NCBI GenBank assembly: GCA_020848655.1 | Contig: JADLHU010000031.1 | Location: 1-58,307 of the forward strand | Source: Novosphingobium sp. | GTDB taxonomy: Bacteria > Pseudomonadota > Alphaproteobacteria > Sphingomonadales > Sphingomonadaceae | Reading direction: 5' to 3' | DNA: 58,307 nt | Part shown: positions 8,615 through 16,787 of the stretch, piece after piece | How the letters are laid out: every line of letters begins with the position of its first letter | How positions within the stretch are numbered: position 1 is the stretch's first letter | Translations under genes and position numbers: made by a program | The notes under the pieces: generated by a model | The model's input: only the letters and a program-made list of their open reading frames with translations | The model's database searches: none | Told to the model about the DNA's origin: nothing

Positions 8615-10041
8615 CAGCCGGCCAGTCCCGACAGCACCGCAAGGCCGAGGAACGAGAAGAAGCCCATCACGTCGGTCGCCATCGTCACGAACACGGCCGA
8701 GGACACCGCCGGATCGACGCGCAGCCGATCGAGGGTCACGGGCACGAGGATACCAGCCAGCCCGGCGACGATGTTGTTGATGACCATGGCCAGCCCGATC
8801 ACCGCCCCCAGCAGCGGATTGCTGAACAGCAGGCCCACGCCCAGCCCGATCATCAGCCCCAGCGAGGCGCCGTTGGCCATGGCGATGCGCAGTTCGCGGC
8901 CGATCATGCGCACGGTGTTGGAACTGGTGAGTTGGTTGGTGGCCAGAGCGCGCACCACCACCGCCAGCGTCTGCGTGCCGGCATTGCCGCCCATGCCCGA
9001 AACGATCGGCATCAGCACCGCGAGCAGCGCGAAATGCGCGATGGCGCCCTGGAACAGCCCGACCACCGAAGACGCGACGATCGCCGTGCCAAGGTTGACG
9101 ACCAGCCAGGTCAGGCGTGTGCGCACTGTCAGCAGGACCGGCTCGTTGATATCGCCGTCGCCCGCGCCCGACAGGCGCAGGATATCCTCGCTGGCTTCTT
9201 CCTGGATGATGTGGACCACGTCATCGACGGTGATCTGGCCGACCAGCCGGCCCGATCCGTCGATCACCGCAGCCGAAATCAGCGCGTATTTCTGGAAGCG
9301 CAGCGCCACTTCCTCCTGGTCCATCGTCACCGGGATCAGCGTCTGGTCGCGCTTCATCACGTCGGTGAGCGCGATGTCGCGCGGCGCGCGCAGGATCCAC
9401 GAAAGCGCGCATGTGCCCAGCGGATGATGGCGCGCATCAACGATGAACACTTCCCAGAACTCGGTGGCGAGCTGGCGGTTTTCGCGCAAGTAATCGATCA
9501 GCCCGCCCACGGTCATGTGTTCGGGCACCGCGATGAAATCGCGGCTCATCAGGCGGCCGGCCGATTCCTCGGGATAGGACAGCGCCGTTTCGATGGCGGC
9601 GCGGTCTTCCGGTTCCAGTTCGGCAAGCACGGCCTGCTGGTCCGCCTCGTCGAGATCCTCGATCATCGCGACGGCGTCGTCGGTTTCGAGCTGTTCGGCG
9701 ATGTCGGCGATGATGCCGGCGGGCAGTTCCTCGACGAGCAGTTCGCGAACGTAATCGTTCAGCTCGGCGATGACCTCGACGCTCATCTGGTCGTTGATGG
9801 CGCGGGCCAGCGACAGGCGCTCGTCCTGGTCGACGAGTTCGAACAGGTCGGCGATGTCGGCCGGATGCAGCGGCTCGACCATGTCGTAGACCGCGTCGGT
9901 TTCGCCCTTTTCCAGCGCTTCCTTCACGCGGCGGACGAATTCGGGCTTGAGTCGGTTCTCGTCGTCGAGGCTCTCGCTCGGCGCCGGCGTTTCCGCCGCG
10001 GCCGGTTCGATCAGCGTATCGTCGAGTTCCTGTGGATTCAT
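8614..10041 (-). CDS. mgtE: Magnesium transporter MgtE
   Basis: This 475-residue protein has the full MgtE plan. An acidic N-terminal superhelical domain comes first (repeats such as LEKGETDAVYDMVEPLHPADIADLF). A pair of CBS domains follows at about residues 145-270 (SAGRLMSRDFIAVPEHMTV and LVGQITVDDVV). Five predicted membrane helices occupy the last 160 residues. The pore motif region is seen in PIVSGMGGNAGTQTL. MgtE dimers import Mg2+, and the cytosolic domains close the channel when internal Mg2+ is high. I chose the ATG at 10041 (MNPQELDDTL); the frame extends 9 residues further. It overlaps DUF1489 and is divergent from the cyclophilin gene. Confidence 0.95.
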   Translation of the reverse strand: MNPQELDDTLIEPAAAETPAPSESLDDENRLKPEFVRRVKEALEKGETDAVYDMVEPLHPADIADLFELVDQDERLSLARAINDQMSVEVIAELNDYVRELLVEELPAGIIADIAEQLETDDAVAMIEDLDEADQQAVLAELEPEDRAAIETALSYPEESAGRLMSRDFIAVPEHMTVGGLIDYLRENRQLATEFWEVFIVDARHHPLGTCALSWILRAPRDIALTDVMKRDQTLIPVTMDQEEVALRFQKYALISAAVIDGSGRLVGQITVDDVVHIIQEEASEDILRLSGAGDGDINEPVLLTVRTRLTWLVVNLGTAIVASSVVGLFQGAIAHFALLAVLMPIVSGMGGNAGTQTLAVVVRALATNQLTSSNTVRMIGRELRIAMANGASLGLMIGLGVGLLFSNPLLGAVIGLAMVINNIVAGLAGILVPVTLDRLRVDPAVSSAVFVTMATDVMGFFSFLGLAVLSGLAG

Positions 10042-10147
10042 GCCGCCCGGTCTAGGCATGCCCGGCACAAAAGCAACCGGGCACGATGGCCTGACGTGAC
10101 ATTGTCCCGATCCACCCTATATGCGCCGCAAGACAGGAGGATTCCCC

Positions 10148-10633
10148 ATGGCTGACGAATATCTCACTCTCACGCTCGATACCGGCAACGACACCGGCGG
10201 CGATGTCGTCATCAAGCTGCGTTCGGACCTTGCGCCGCTCCACGTAGAACGGATCAAGGAACTGGTCGGCGAAGGCTTCTATGATGGCGTGAAGTTCCAT
10301 CGCGTTATCCCGGGCTTCATGGCGCAGGGCGGTTGCCCCAACGGCACCGGCACCGGCGGATCGGACAAGCCCGATCTGCGTGCCGAATTCAACGACGAGC
10401 CGCATGTGCGCGGCGTCTGCTCGATGGCGCGCACCAGCGCGCCGCATTCGGCCAACAGCCAGTTCTTCATCTGCTTCGATGACGCGACCTTCCTCGATCG
10501 CCAGTACACCGTCTGGGGCCAGGTCGAGAGCGGCATGGAACACGTCGACGCGCTGCCCAAGGGCGAGCCGCCGCGCGCGCCGGGCAAGATCGTCAAGGCG
10601 ACCGTCGGCGAAGCCCCCGCCAGCGAAGCCTGA
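10148..10633 (+). CDS. Peptidyl-prolyl cis-trans isomerase, cyclophilin type
   Basis: This 161-residue cyclophilin catalyses cis-trans isomerisation of proline peptide bonds and assists folding. The core shows FYDGVKFHRVIPGFMAQGG with the catalytic Arg, then SMARTSAPHSANSQFFICFDD and VWGQVESGMEHVDAL, all standard cyclophilin blocks. There is no signal peptide, so it acts in the cytosol. The start at ATG 10148 is supported by a strong AGGAGG at 10135-10140. The longer frame from 10121 begins before this site and is rejected. It is divergent from mgtE with about 105 bp between the starts. Confidence 0.95.
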   Translation: MADEYLTLTLDTGNDTGGDVVIKLRSDLAPLHVERIKELVGEGFYDGVKFHRVIPGFMAQGGCPNGTGTGGSDKPDLRAEFNDEPHVRGVCSMARTSAPHSANSQFFICFDDATFLDRQYTVWGQVESGMEHVDALPKGEPPRAPGKIVKATVGEAPASEA

Positions 10634-10755
10634 CCGGCTTGTCGCCCGCGCTTCCGCTCGTTCTCCGACCGCGGAGCGCGGGCGCAAGCGTGGGCGTGCG
10701 GCTTTTTGTCCGCACCAAACCTGACAACGGCGCGCTTTGCCCCTATATCGGGGGC

Positions 10756-11127
10756 ATGATCGGCACGCGTCCCTTTTGGCAAACCAGCCTGCACATCGGC
10801 CGCAGCCTGCTGCTGGGCCTGCTGTTGCTGGTCATCGCCGCGCATGCCGCCGCGCCGCTGGGCCAGCCGCTGGAACGGGCCGCTGGCTCCGCCTTCAGCG
10901 CCGCCACCGCCGATGTCGCGGTGAAAGCCGGGCCGACGCTGCCGATCGCCAAGCGCATCGCCCCCATTGCACCGCCGCCGTTACCGATAGCCCCTGCCGC
11001 CGTGCGGTTGCCGATGCGGCCCGCCGTGCCGTCGCAGCCCGGCGGCGGCCTGACCGCGCAGATCGGCCCGCCAGCGGCCGAAACCTCGTTCTCCCCGCTT
11101 GCCGCAAGAGCGCCGCCTGCCACCTGA
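10756..11127 (+). CDS. Hypothetical membrane-anchored protein
   Basis: This 123-residue frame starts at ATG 10756. It has one hydrophobic segment (SLLLGLLLLVIAAHAAA, about residues 15-31) that could be a signal anchor or signal peptide, followed by an Ala/Pro-rich tail with short repeats (IAPIAPPPLPIAPAA). I recognise no family. The tail is typical of a periplasmic linker. A frame extends upstream to 10639 but lacks a supporting start. A hairpin lies 10 bp after the stop. The gene stands alone between a cyclophilin gene and another small protein gene, so its reality rests mainly on the membrane segment. Confidence 0.45.
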   Translation: MIGTRPFWQTSLHIGRSLLLGLLLLVIAAHAAAPLGQPLERAAGSAFSAATADVAVKAGPTLPIAKRIAPIAPPPLPIAPAAVRLPMRPAVPSQPGGGLTAQIGPPAAETSFSPLAARAPPAT

Positions 11128-11136
11128 CCGGTTCGC

Positions 11137-11160
11137 GACCATGCCTTTCAGGCGTGGTCT
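11137..11160 (+). terminator. Hairpin, possible transcription terminator
   Basis: A 9-bp inverted repeat GACCATGCC / GGCGTGGTC (one G-T wobble) with a 5-base loop TTTCA sits just after the small membrane protein gene and is followed by a pyrimidine run (TCTCCTTCCCTT). The tract is not a pure T run, so termination may be weak. The stem could instead stabilise an mRNA 3' end or act in the leader of the next gene, which starts at 11188. Confidence 0.45.
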
Positions 11161-11187
11161 CCTTCCCTTCACGTGTTGAGGACGCCC

Positions 11188-11496
11188 ATGGCCACCAGCA
11201 TCTACAGCCAGCTAGGCCCCGCCGCGCGGCGGGCCGAGATCGAGCGTATCATCGCCGCCTATCCCGATATCAGCGATGCGGAACTTTATGATGTGTTCCA
11301 GTATTTCAGGAACGACGCCAGCCGACGCGACAAGCGCCGCATCGCCGCCAATCCGCTGCTGCGCGGCCCATACCGCCAACTGTGCCATGATCACCGGCTG
11401 GACCGTCTGGGCATGGTGGGAAAAATTCTGGGGGGCACGTTCGTTGCGGTCCTCGCCGCCGGGGCCGCGTTCATCGCGCTTGGCCTGTTCGAATGA
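11188..11496 (+). CDS. Conserved-looking hypothetical protein with C-terminal membrane helix
   Basis: This 102-residue protein starts at ATG 11188, preceded by GAGG at a good distance. The first 70 residues are charged and helical (AARRAEIERIIAAYPDISDAEL, then a run of Arg/Asp/Lys) and look cytosolic. A single hydrophobic helix (ILGGTFVAVLAAGAAFIALGLF) closes the protein, giving a tail-anchored topology. I do not recognise the family, but the composition is that of a real protein rather than a shadow frame. It is followed 23 bp later by the cation:proton antiporter gene, so the two may be cotranscribed. Confidence 0.65.
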   Translation: MATSIYSQLGPAARRAEIERIIAAYPDISDAELYDVFQYFRNDASRRDKRRIAANPLLRGPYRQLCHDHRLDRLGMVGKILGGTFVAVLAAGAAFIALGLFE

Positions 11497-11519
11497 TCCG
11501 CGAAGGACACTGACTGCCT

Positions 11520-13163
11520 ATGCCCCATCACACGCCCCTGATCGGCACGATCGTCGCCGGTCTGGTCATGGCCTTCTTCATGGGCGCGCTGGCGCACCGG
11601 CTGCGCATGCCGCCCATCGTCGGCTATCTTCTGGCCGGCGTGATCGTCGGTCCCAGCACGCCGGGCTTCGTCGCCGATAGCAAGCTGGCCGCCGAACTCG
11701 CCGAAATCGGCGTGATCCTGCTGATGTTCGGCGTGGGCCTGCATTTTTCGCTGAAAGACCTGCTTTCGGTGCGGCGCATCGCGCTGCCCGGCGCGATCGT
11801 GCAGATCGCCGTCGCCACGGCGATGGGTGCGGGGCTGGGGCTGGCCATGGGCTGGACGGTGATGGCCAGCGTGATCTTCGGCCTGGCGCTGTCGGTCGCC
11901 AGCACCGTGGTGCTGCTGCGCGCGCTGCAATCGCGCGATCTGGTCCAGACAGAGAAAGGACGGATCGCCGTCGGCTGGCTGATCGTGGAAGATCTGGCGA
12001 TGGTACTGGCGCTGGTCCTGCTGCCTGCGGTGGTGGCCTTGCAGAACGGCACGGGCGGGCAGGGCATCGAAGGCCTGCTGCGTTCGGGCGGTCTGGTCCT
12101 GGTCAAGGTCACGGGCTTCGTGGCGGTGATGCTGGTGATCGGCCGGCGAGTGATTCCCTGGGCGTTGCACTGGGTGGCGCACACCGGATCGCGCGAACTG
12201 TTCCGCCTGGCGGTGCTGGCGATCGCGCTGGGCGTCGCGTTCGGGGCGGCGGTGGTGTTCGACGTGTCGTTCGCGCTTGGCGCCTTCTTTGCCGGCATGA
12301 TCCTGGGCGAAACCCAGCTCAGCCGCCGCGCGGCCGAAGAAACGCTGCCGTTGCGCGATGCCTTCGCGGTGCTGTTCTTCGTCTCGGTGGGCATGCTGTT
12401 CGATCCCGCCGTTGTGGTCGAACAGCCGCTGCCCCTGCTGGCGACGGTGGCGATCATCCTGGTCGGCAAGTCGATCGCGGCCTTCGCGCTGGTACGGGTG
12501 TTCGGCTATGGCAATCGCACCGCGCTCACCGTTTCGGCCAGCCTTGCCCAGATCGGCGAATTCTCGTTCATCCTGGCAGGGCTTGGCGTGGCGCTGGGGG
12601 CGTTGCCGCAGACCGCGCAGGACCTGATCCTGGCCGGCGCGATCATTTCGATCCTGCTCAATCCCATCCTGTTTTCGCTGCTGGTGAAGCGCAACCGCGC
12701 CGACGACGGCCAGCGTGCCCGCGCCGACAGCACGGGCAGCGGCGCGGGCGCTCCGAAGCGCACCGTGCTGGTTGGCTATGGCCGGGTCGGGCGGCTGATC
12801 GCGGCCAGCCTGCAGGAAAGAGGCGAGGATCTGATCGTCATCGAGGACCAGCGCGATATCGCCGAGGCCTGCCACCAGGCCGGGCTGGAACTGGTGGTGG
12901 GCGATGCGACCGCGCGCGACGTACTGGAGCAGGCCGGGATCGAAGCGGCAACCACGCTGCTGATCGCGATCCCCGAAGGCGTCGAGGCCGGCGCCATCGC
13001 CGCGCGGGCACGGGCCATGAACCCTGCGCTGTGTATCATCGCCCGTGCGCATTCGGACGAGGAAGTGGCCGATCTCAAGCGACGCGGCGCCGATGCGGTG
13101 GTCATGGCGGAAAAGGAAACCGCCGACCGGATGACCGAAATCTGCATTAGGCAGGGCGCTTGA
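11520..13163 (+). CDS. CPA2-family cation:proton antiporter with TrkA-N domain (YbaL/KefB type)
   Basis: This 547-residue membrane protein has an N-terminal Na/H-exchanger domain of about 12 hydrophobic segments (residues 5-390) and a C-terminal Rossmann TrkA-N domain from about residue 412 (TVLVGYGRVGRLIAASL). The ion path region shows VGYLLAGVIVGP and LSVASTVVLLRAL, the usual CPA2 landmarks. Such proteins exchange K+ or Na+ for protons and are gated by nucleotide binding to the TrkA-N domain. The last 20 residues (EKETADRMTEICI) resemble the YbaL branch more than the glutathione-gated KefB/KefC. It ends 10 bp from a convergent LysR gene. Confidence 0.92.
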   Translation: MPHHTPLIGTIVAGLVMAFFMGALAHRLRMPPIVGYLLAGVIVGPSTPGFVADSKLAAELAEIGVILLMFGVGLHFSLKDLLSVRRIALPGAIVQIAVATAMGAGLGLAMGWTVMASVIFGLALSVASTVVLLRALQSRDLVQTEKGRIAVGWLIVEDLAMVLALVLLPAVVALQNGTGGQGIEGLLRSGGLVLVKVTGFVAVMLVIGRRVIPWALHWVAHTGSRELFRLAVLAIALGVAFGAAVVFDVSFALGAFFAGMILGETQLSRRAAEETLPLRDAFAVLFFVSVGMLFDPAVVVEQPLPLLATVAIILVGKSIAAFALVRVFGYGNRTALTVSASLAQIGEFSFILAGLGVALGALPQTAQDLILAGAIISILLNPILFSLLVKRNRADDGQRARADSTGSGAGAPKRTVLVGYGRVGRLIAASLQERGEDLIVIEDQRDIAEACHQAGLELVVGDATARDVLEQAGIEAATTLLIAIPEGVEAGAIAARARAMNPALCIIARAHSDEEVADLKRRGADAVVMAEKETADRMTEICIRQGA

Positions 13164-13173
13164 AACCGGGAAG

Positions 13174-14058
13174 CTACAGCCCCGCCTTGACGATCCATTC
13201 GTGGAATATCTTCAGCGGCCGCGATTCCAGATCGCGCGGGCGACAGATGAACCAGTAGCTGTAGGGGCTTTCCACCTCGATATCGAAAAGTCGGGCCAGC
13301 CGCTCGTCCTGCGCGCGGACATAGTGATCGTCGTGCATGATGGCGATGCCCAGCCCTTGCGCGGCGGCTTCGAGGATCAACTGGCCCGAATCGAACTGGT
13401 CGATCGAGGCCGGTTTCAGCTTTTCCAGCTTCATCGCCTCTTTCCAGGCGTTGAAGCTGTCGGGCAGGTCGTGGTGGATCAGGAAGGTCTGGCGCGAAAG
13501 CTTGGCGATATCGGGCACCGGGCCGATTTCCTTGGCCAGCGCCTGCGATGTAATCGCGTAGACGTTGTTATAGTCCAGCCGCACCGCGTGGAAGGCCGGG
13601 TCGGGCTGGGCGGACAGGACGATCGCGGCGTCCAGCGTGTCGCCGACGCGCGATTCCATGTTCGGGCTGGTGTCGATATCGATGTGCAGGCGCGGGTGCA
13701 GGCTGCGCAGTTCGGGCAGGCGCGGAAACAGGCGCTGCCCGCCGAACAGCGTCGGCACGCCCAGATGCAGGCGCAGCACGCGGCCGGGATCGACTTGTGC
13801 CTCCACCGCTTCGGCCAGTTCCTCAAGCTTGGGGGCCACCGCCGTGAAGAATGCCTGGCCATCGTCGGTCAGCTTCATCGCCTGGTGCTGGCGCGTGAAC
13901 AGGCGCTTGCCGGTGAAATCCTCCAGCGCGGCGACCCGGCGCGATAGCGCCGAGGGCGACAGGCCTAGTTCCGACGCCGCCGCCTTGGCCGATCCAAGGC
14001 GGACAACGCGCACGAAGGCTTCCAGGGCGCGCAAGGGGGGGAGGCGACGTGCGACCAA
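13174..14058 (-). CDS. LysR-family transcriptional regulator (GcvA-like)
   Basis: This 294-residue regulator has an N-terminal winged helix-turn-helix (LPPLRALEAFVRVVRLGSAKAAASELGLSPSALSRRVAALE, residues 6-46) and a LysR substrate-binding domain from about residue 92 (RLHLGVPTLFGGQRLF to the C-terminus). The start appears to be TTG at 14058, because no ATG or GTG lies before the helix-turn-helix. It begins 11 bp after the corC stop on the same strand, so it may ride on the corC transcript. The target genes and effector are unknown. GcvA-like members often activate a divergent neighbour, but there is none here. Confidence 0.9.
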   Translation of the reverse strand: MVARRLPPLRALEAFVRVVRLGSAKAAASELGLSPSALSRRVAALEDFTGKRLFTRQHQAMKLTDDGQAFFTAVAPKLEELAEAVEAQVDPGRVLRLHLGVPTLFGGQRLFPRLPELRSLHPRLHIDIDTSPNMESRVGDTLDAAIVLSAQPDPAFHAVRLDYNNVYAITSQALAKEIGPVPDIAKLSRQTFLIHHDLPDSFNAWKEAMKLEKLKPASIDQFDSGQLILEAAAQGLGIAIMHDDHYVRAQDERLARLFDIEVESPYSYWFICRPRDLESRPLKIFHEWIVKAGL

Positions 14059-14069
14059 GGTTTCAGTCT

Positions 14070-15005
14070 CTAGGCTTCTGGAACGGCGGTTAGGCTGGGG
14101 GGGTGCAGCCGAAGCCGCGTAACATGCCTTTCGTTACCGGCAGTCACTTCGATACGCCAGCCGCTTTCGTGTTCCAGGATTTCGCCCACTTGCGGGACAT
14201 GCCCCGCCAGCACGAAAGCCATGCCGCCCACGGTATCGACCGCTTCCTCGATCTCGGCCAGGCGCGGATCGATCCGGTCGGCGATATCGTCCAGTTCGGC
14301 GCGGGCGTCGGTTTCCCAGATCCCGTCCTCCAGCGGCACGATCAGCTCCTCGGGATCGTCGTCGTGCTCGTCCTCGATCTCGCCGATGATCTCCTCGACC
14401 AGATCTTCGATGGTAATGATGCCGTCGGTGCCCGAATATTCGTCGACCACGACCGCCAGGTGGACGCGGCTGGCGCGCATGTCGGCCAGCACGTCAAGCG
14501 CGCCGCGCGCCTGCGGAACGAACAACGGCTGGCGCATCAGCGTCTTCCAGTCCTTCGGCGGCTTGGCGCTGGCCAGGAAGGGGAACACGTCCTTGATCAG
14601 GACCATGCCCACGACTTCGTCCAGTGTTTCGCCGTGGACGGGCAGGCGGCTGTGGCCATGTTCCGCGAAGGCGGCGATCACCTCTTCCCAGCTTGCCGAG
14701 GCGGGAATCGCGATGATCTCGCCGCGCGGAATCGCCACGTCATCGGCATCGTGTTCGCTGAAGTGGAGGAGATTGCGCAGCATCTGCCGCTCGATCGGCG
14801 AAAGATCGCCTTTCGCCGGCGGGCTGTCGCCGCCTTCGTCCTCGTGCTCGTCGATGACTTCCTCAAGCTGCGCGCGCAGCGACTGATCGCCATCGCTGCG
14901 ATCGAAGAATCGCCTGACCGCCCGCCACAGCGAGCGTCTGCTACTGTCTGGATCTCCTGATCCAGCATCCCCGTACCGGCCATTTTCGGCCATTCGATTG
15001 CTCAT
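14070..15005 (-). CDS. Hemolysin family protein, CorC-type (two CBS domains plus CorC_HlyC domain)
   Basis: This 311-residue soluble protein has a CBS pair at about residues 85-210 (DVAIPRGEIIAIPASASWEEV, then ASRVHLAVVVDEYSGTDGIITIEDLVEEIIGEIEDEHD) and a CorC_HlyC domain in the last 80 residues (DIADRIDPRLAEIEEAVDTVGGMAF). The N-terminal 60 residues are polar and acidic. There is no transmembrane domain, so it is the short CorC form thought to modulate divalent-cation efflux rather than transport by itself. Its start overlaps the ybeY stop (ATGA at 15002-15005), keeping the standard phoH-ybeY-corC order. The lnt gene that often follows in proteobacteria is absent here. Confidence 0.9.
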   Translation of the reverse strand: MSNRMAENGRYGDAGSGDPDSSRRSLWRAVRRFFDRSDGDQSLRAQLEEVIDEHEDEGGDSPPAKGDLSPIERQMLRNLLHFSEHDADDVAIPRGEIIAIPASASWEEVIAAFAEHGHSRLPVHGETLDEVVGMVLIKDVFPFLASAKPPKDWKTLMRQPLFVPQARGALDVLADMRASRVHLAVVVDEYSGTDGIITIEDLVEEIIGEIEDEHDDDPEELIVPLEDGIWETDARAELDDIADRIDPRLAEIEEAVDTVGGMAFVLAGHVPQVGEILEHESGWRIEVTAGNERHVTRLRLHPPSLTAVPEA

Positions 15006-15550
15006 GCCCCGGTTGTCTGTCCTGGGGGATCATATGGGTCCTGGATGCCCATGAGGGCAAGGGCCTTTATTTCGAGCGCCTCCATCGCATCGGCATCTTC
15101 GGGGGATACTTCGTGATCGTGCCCGGCCAGGTGCAACAGCCCATGGACGATGAGGTGCGCGGCGTGATGATCCAGTGGCACGCCCTTTTCGCCAGCCTCG
15201 CGCGCGCATGTCTCGAACGCCAGCGCGATATCGCCCAGCAGTTAGGGCGGGCCATCGGCGGCCAGTGCCAGCAGGTCTTCGCGTTCCAGCATCGGGAAGG
15301 ACAGGACGTTGGTGGGCTTGTCCTTGCCGCGCCAGTCGCGATTGAGCGCCTGGACATCCTTGTCGCCGGCAAAGATCAGGCTGGTGGAAAGCCGCGGATT
15401 GGCCAGTTCGGGCGCGACGTGCGCCAGAGCTTGCGCGGCCTGTGCCGCCAGCGCTTCCCAGTCGGTGCCGCCAGGCCAGGGCGCGTCGAGATCGATTTCC
15501 AAGTCCAAGACGTGTTCCGTAAAAAATGACAGACCGGCCCCGCCCGACAC
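15002..15550 (-). pseudogene. ybeY: ybeY endoribonuclease/rRNA maturation factor, interrupted by an in-frame stop
   Basis: YbeY is a metal-dependent RNase needed for 16S rRNA 3'-end maturation and ribosome quality control. The frame reads normally from about 15550 (SFFTEHVLDLEIDLD) through KDKPTNVLSFPMLEREDLLALAADGPP. It then meets TAA at 15242-15244 where homologues have Glu, and continues in the same frame with LLGDIALAFETCAREAGEKG to a TGA at 15002-15004 that overlaps corC. The zinc motif HGLLHLAGHDH lies after the stop, so a product ending at the TAA (102 residues) would lack it. One base change (GAA to TAA) explains the break. Both flanks are in frame and well conserved, so it is a fresh mutation, a base-call error, or a readthrough site. 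Confidence 0.85.
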
Positions 15551-15591
15551 GAGCGGAGCCCTGGTTTCAAATCCGCAAGGGCACGCTGGCC

Positions 15592-16614
15592 CTAGGAATC
15601 CGGCCCTTCATAGGCTTCGACGATGCGGCCGACGATGGGGTGGCGCACCACGTCCGCCGTGCCGAAGCGGACTACGCCCAGCCCTTCTACGCCTTCCAGC
15701 CGGCGCACCGCGTCGGCCAGGCCGCTTTGCGCGTCGCCGCCGGGAATGTCGACCTGGCGGGGATCGCCGCAGACCACCCTGCGGCTGTTCTGGCCGAACC
15801 GGGTGAGGAACATCTTCATCTGCGCCGGCGTGGTGTTCTGCGCTTCATCGAGGATGACGAAGGCATCGGCCAGCGTGCGACCGCGCATGAAGGCGATCGG
15901 CGCGATCTCGATCTCGCCGCTGGCCATGCGCCGTTCCACCTGTTCGGGCGGCATGCAATCATACAGCGCGTCGTAAAGCGGGCGCAGGTAGGGATCGACC
16001 TTTTCCTTCATGTCGCCGGGCAGGAAGCCCAGCCGTTCGCCCGCTTCCACCGCCGGGCGCGACAGGATCAGGCGCTGGACCGATCCGGTCATCAACTGGC
16101 TGACCGCCTGCGCCACCGCGACATATGTCTTGCCGGTGCCGGCCGGACCCAGCGCGAAGATGATGTCCTTGCTGGCCAGCATCCGCATATAGTCGATCTG
16201 CATGGCGGAACGCGGCACGATGGTTTTCTTGCGCGTGCGGATCATCACCGGAGGCGCATCGCGCGCGCCAGTGATGATGCCTTCCAGCGTCGGCTCGGTC
16301 GACATGGCGATCAGCGATTCGACCGCGCCGACATCGAGTTCCTGCCCGGAGAGCAGGCGCTGGTGCATGCCTTTCAGCACATCGCGGGCGCGGGCGACGG
16401 CATCTTCCGGGCCTTCGATCTGCGCGCGATTGCCGCGCGCGCCGATATAGACGCCCAGGCGATTCTCTATGTGGACAAGGTTGGCGTCGAACTGGCCGAA
16501 CAAGGCCCCTAGAACCGCAGGTTGATCGAACTCTATCTCCACCCGGGCGCGGCGTTGCGTTTCGGGGCGGATATGCGCCAGATCGTCGTCGGCGCGTGCG
16601 GGTTTGCGGGCCAT
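15592..16614 (-). CDS. PhoH-like ATPase
   Basis: This 340-residue cytosolic protein has an N-terminal KH-like nucleic-acid-binding part (residues 20-95) and a P-loop ATPase domain. Walker A is GPAGTGKT at 156-163, and Walker B is the FVILDEAQNTTP block near residue 255. The protein ends EAYEGPDS. PhoH-like proteins sit next to ybeY across bacteria and are thought to act as RNA-linked ATPases in the same pathway. The start at 16614 has AAAGGAG a few bases upstream. The ybeY frame begins 41 bp after the stop. The phoH-ybeY-corC order is kept even though ybeY is broken. Confidence 0.93.
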   Translation of the reverse strand: MARKPARADDDLAHIRPETQRRARVEIEFDQPAVLGALFGQFDANLVHIENRLGVYIGARGNRAQIEGPEDAVARARDVLKGMHQRLLSGQELDVGAVESLIAMSTEPTLEGIITGARDAPPVMIRTRKKTIVPRSAMQIDYMRMLASKDIIFALGPAGTGKTYVAVAQAVSQLMTGSVQRLILSRPAVEAGERLGFLPGDMKEKVDPYLRPLYDALYDCMPPEQVERRMASGEIEIAPIAFMRGRTLADAFVILDEAQNTTPAQMKMFLTRFGQNSRRVVCGDPRQVDIPGGDAQSGLADAVRRLEGVEGLGVVRFGTADVVRHPIVGRIVEAYEGPDS

Positions 16615-16787
16615 GCGCTCCTTTCATCAAAGGTCTTGGAGACCTGATTCGCAAGATAGGTCATGCGGGGCTGGGCGCAAGCCATGCGCGGCTGCCTGGC
16701 GGTGGAAAACGCCCGGTCGAGTGCGAAAGCCCAGGCGGGAAGCGCCGAACGATGCCGGGCATGGCGCGCGATGGCAGGCCACGGGCG

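Noticed and set aside
11391..13052. Long open frame (553 codons) on the minus strand opposite the antiporter
   Set aside because: It is the antisense shadow of a well-recognised CPA2 antiporter. Its translation is rich in Arg/Gln/His/Asp, as expected from GC-rich codon periodicity, and has no domain.
15067..15372. Frameshift as the explanation for the broken ybeY
   Set aside because: A second frame is open across this region, but its translation is unlike YbeY. The true C-terminal half, with HGLLHLAGHDH, continues in the original frame straight after the TAA, so a point substitution is the better explanation.
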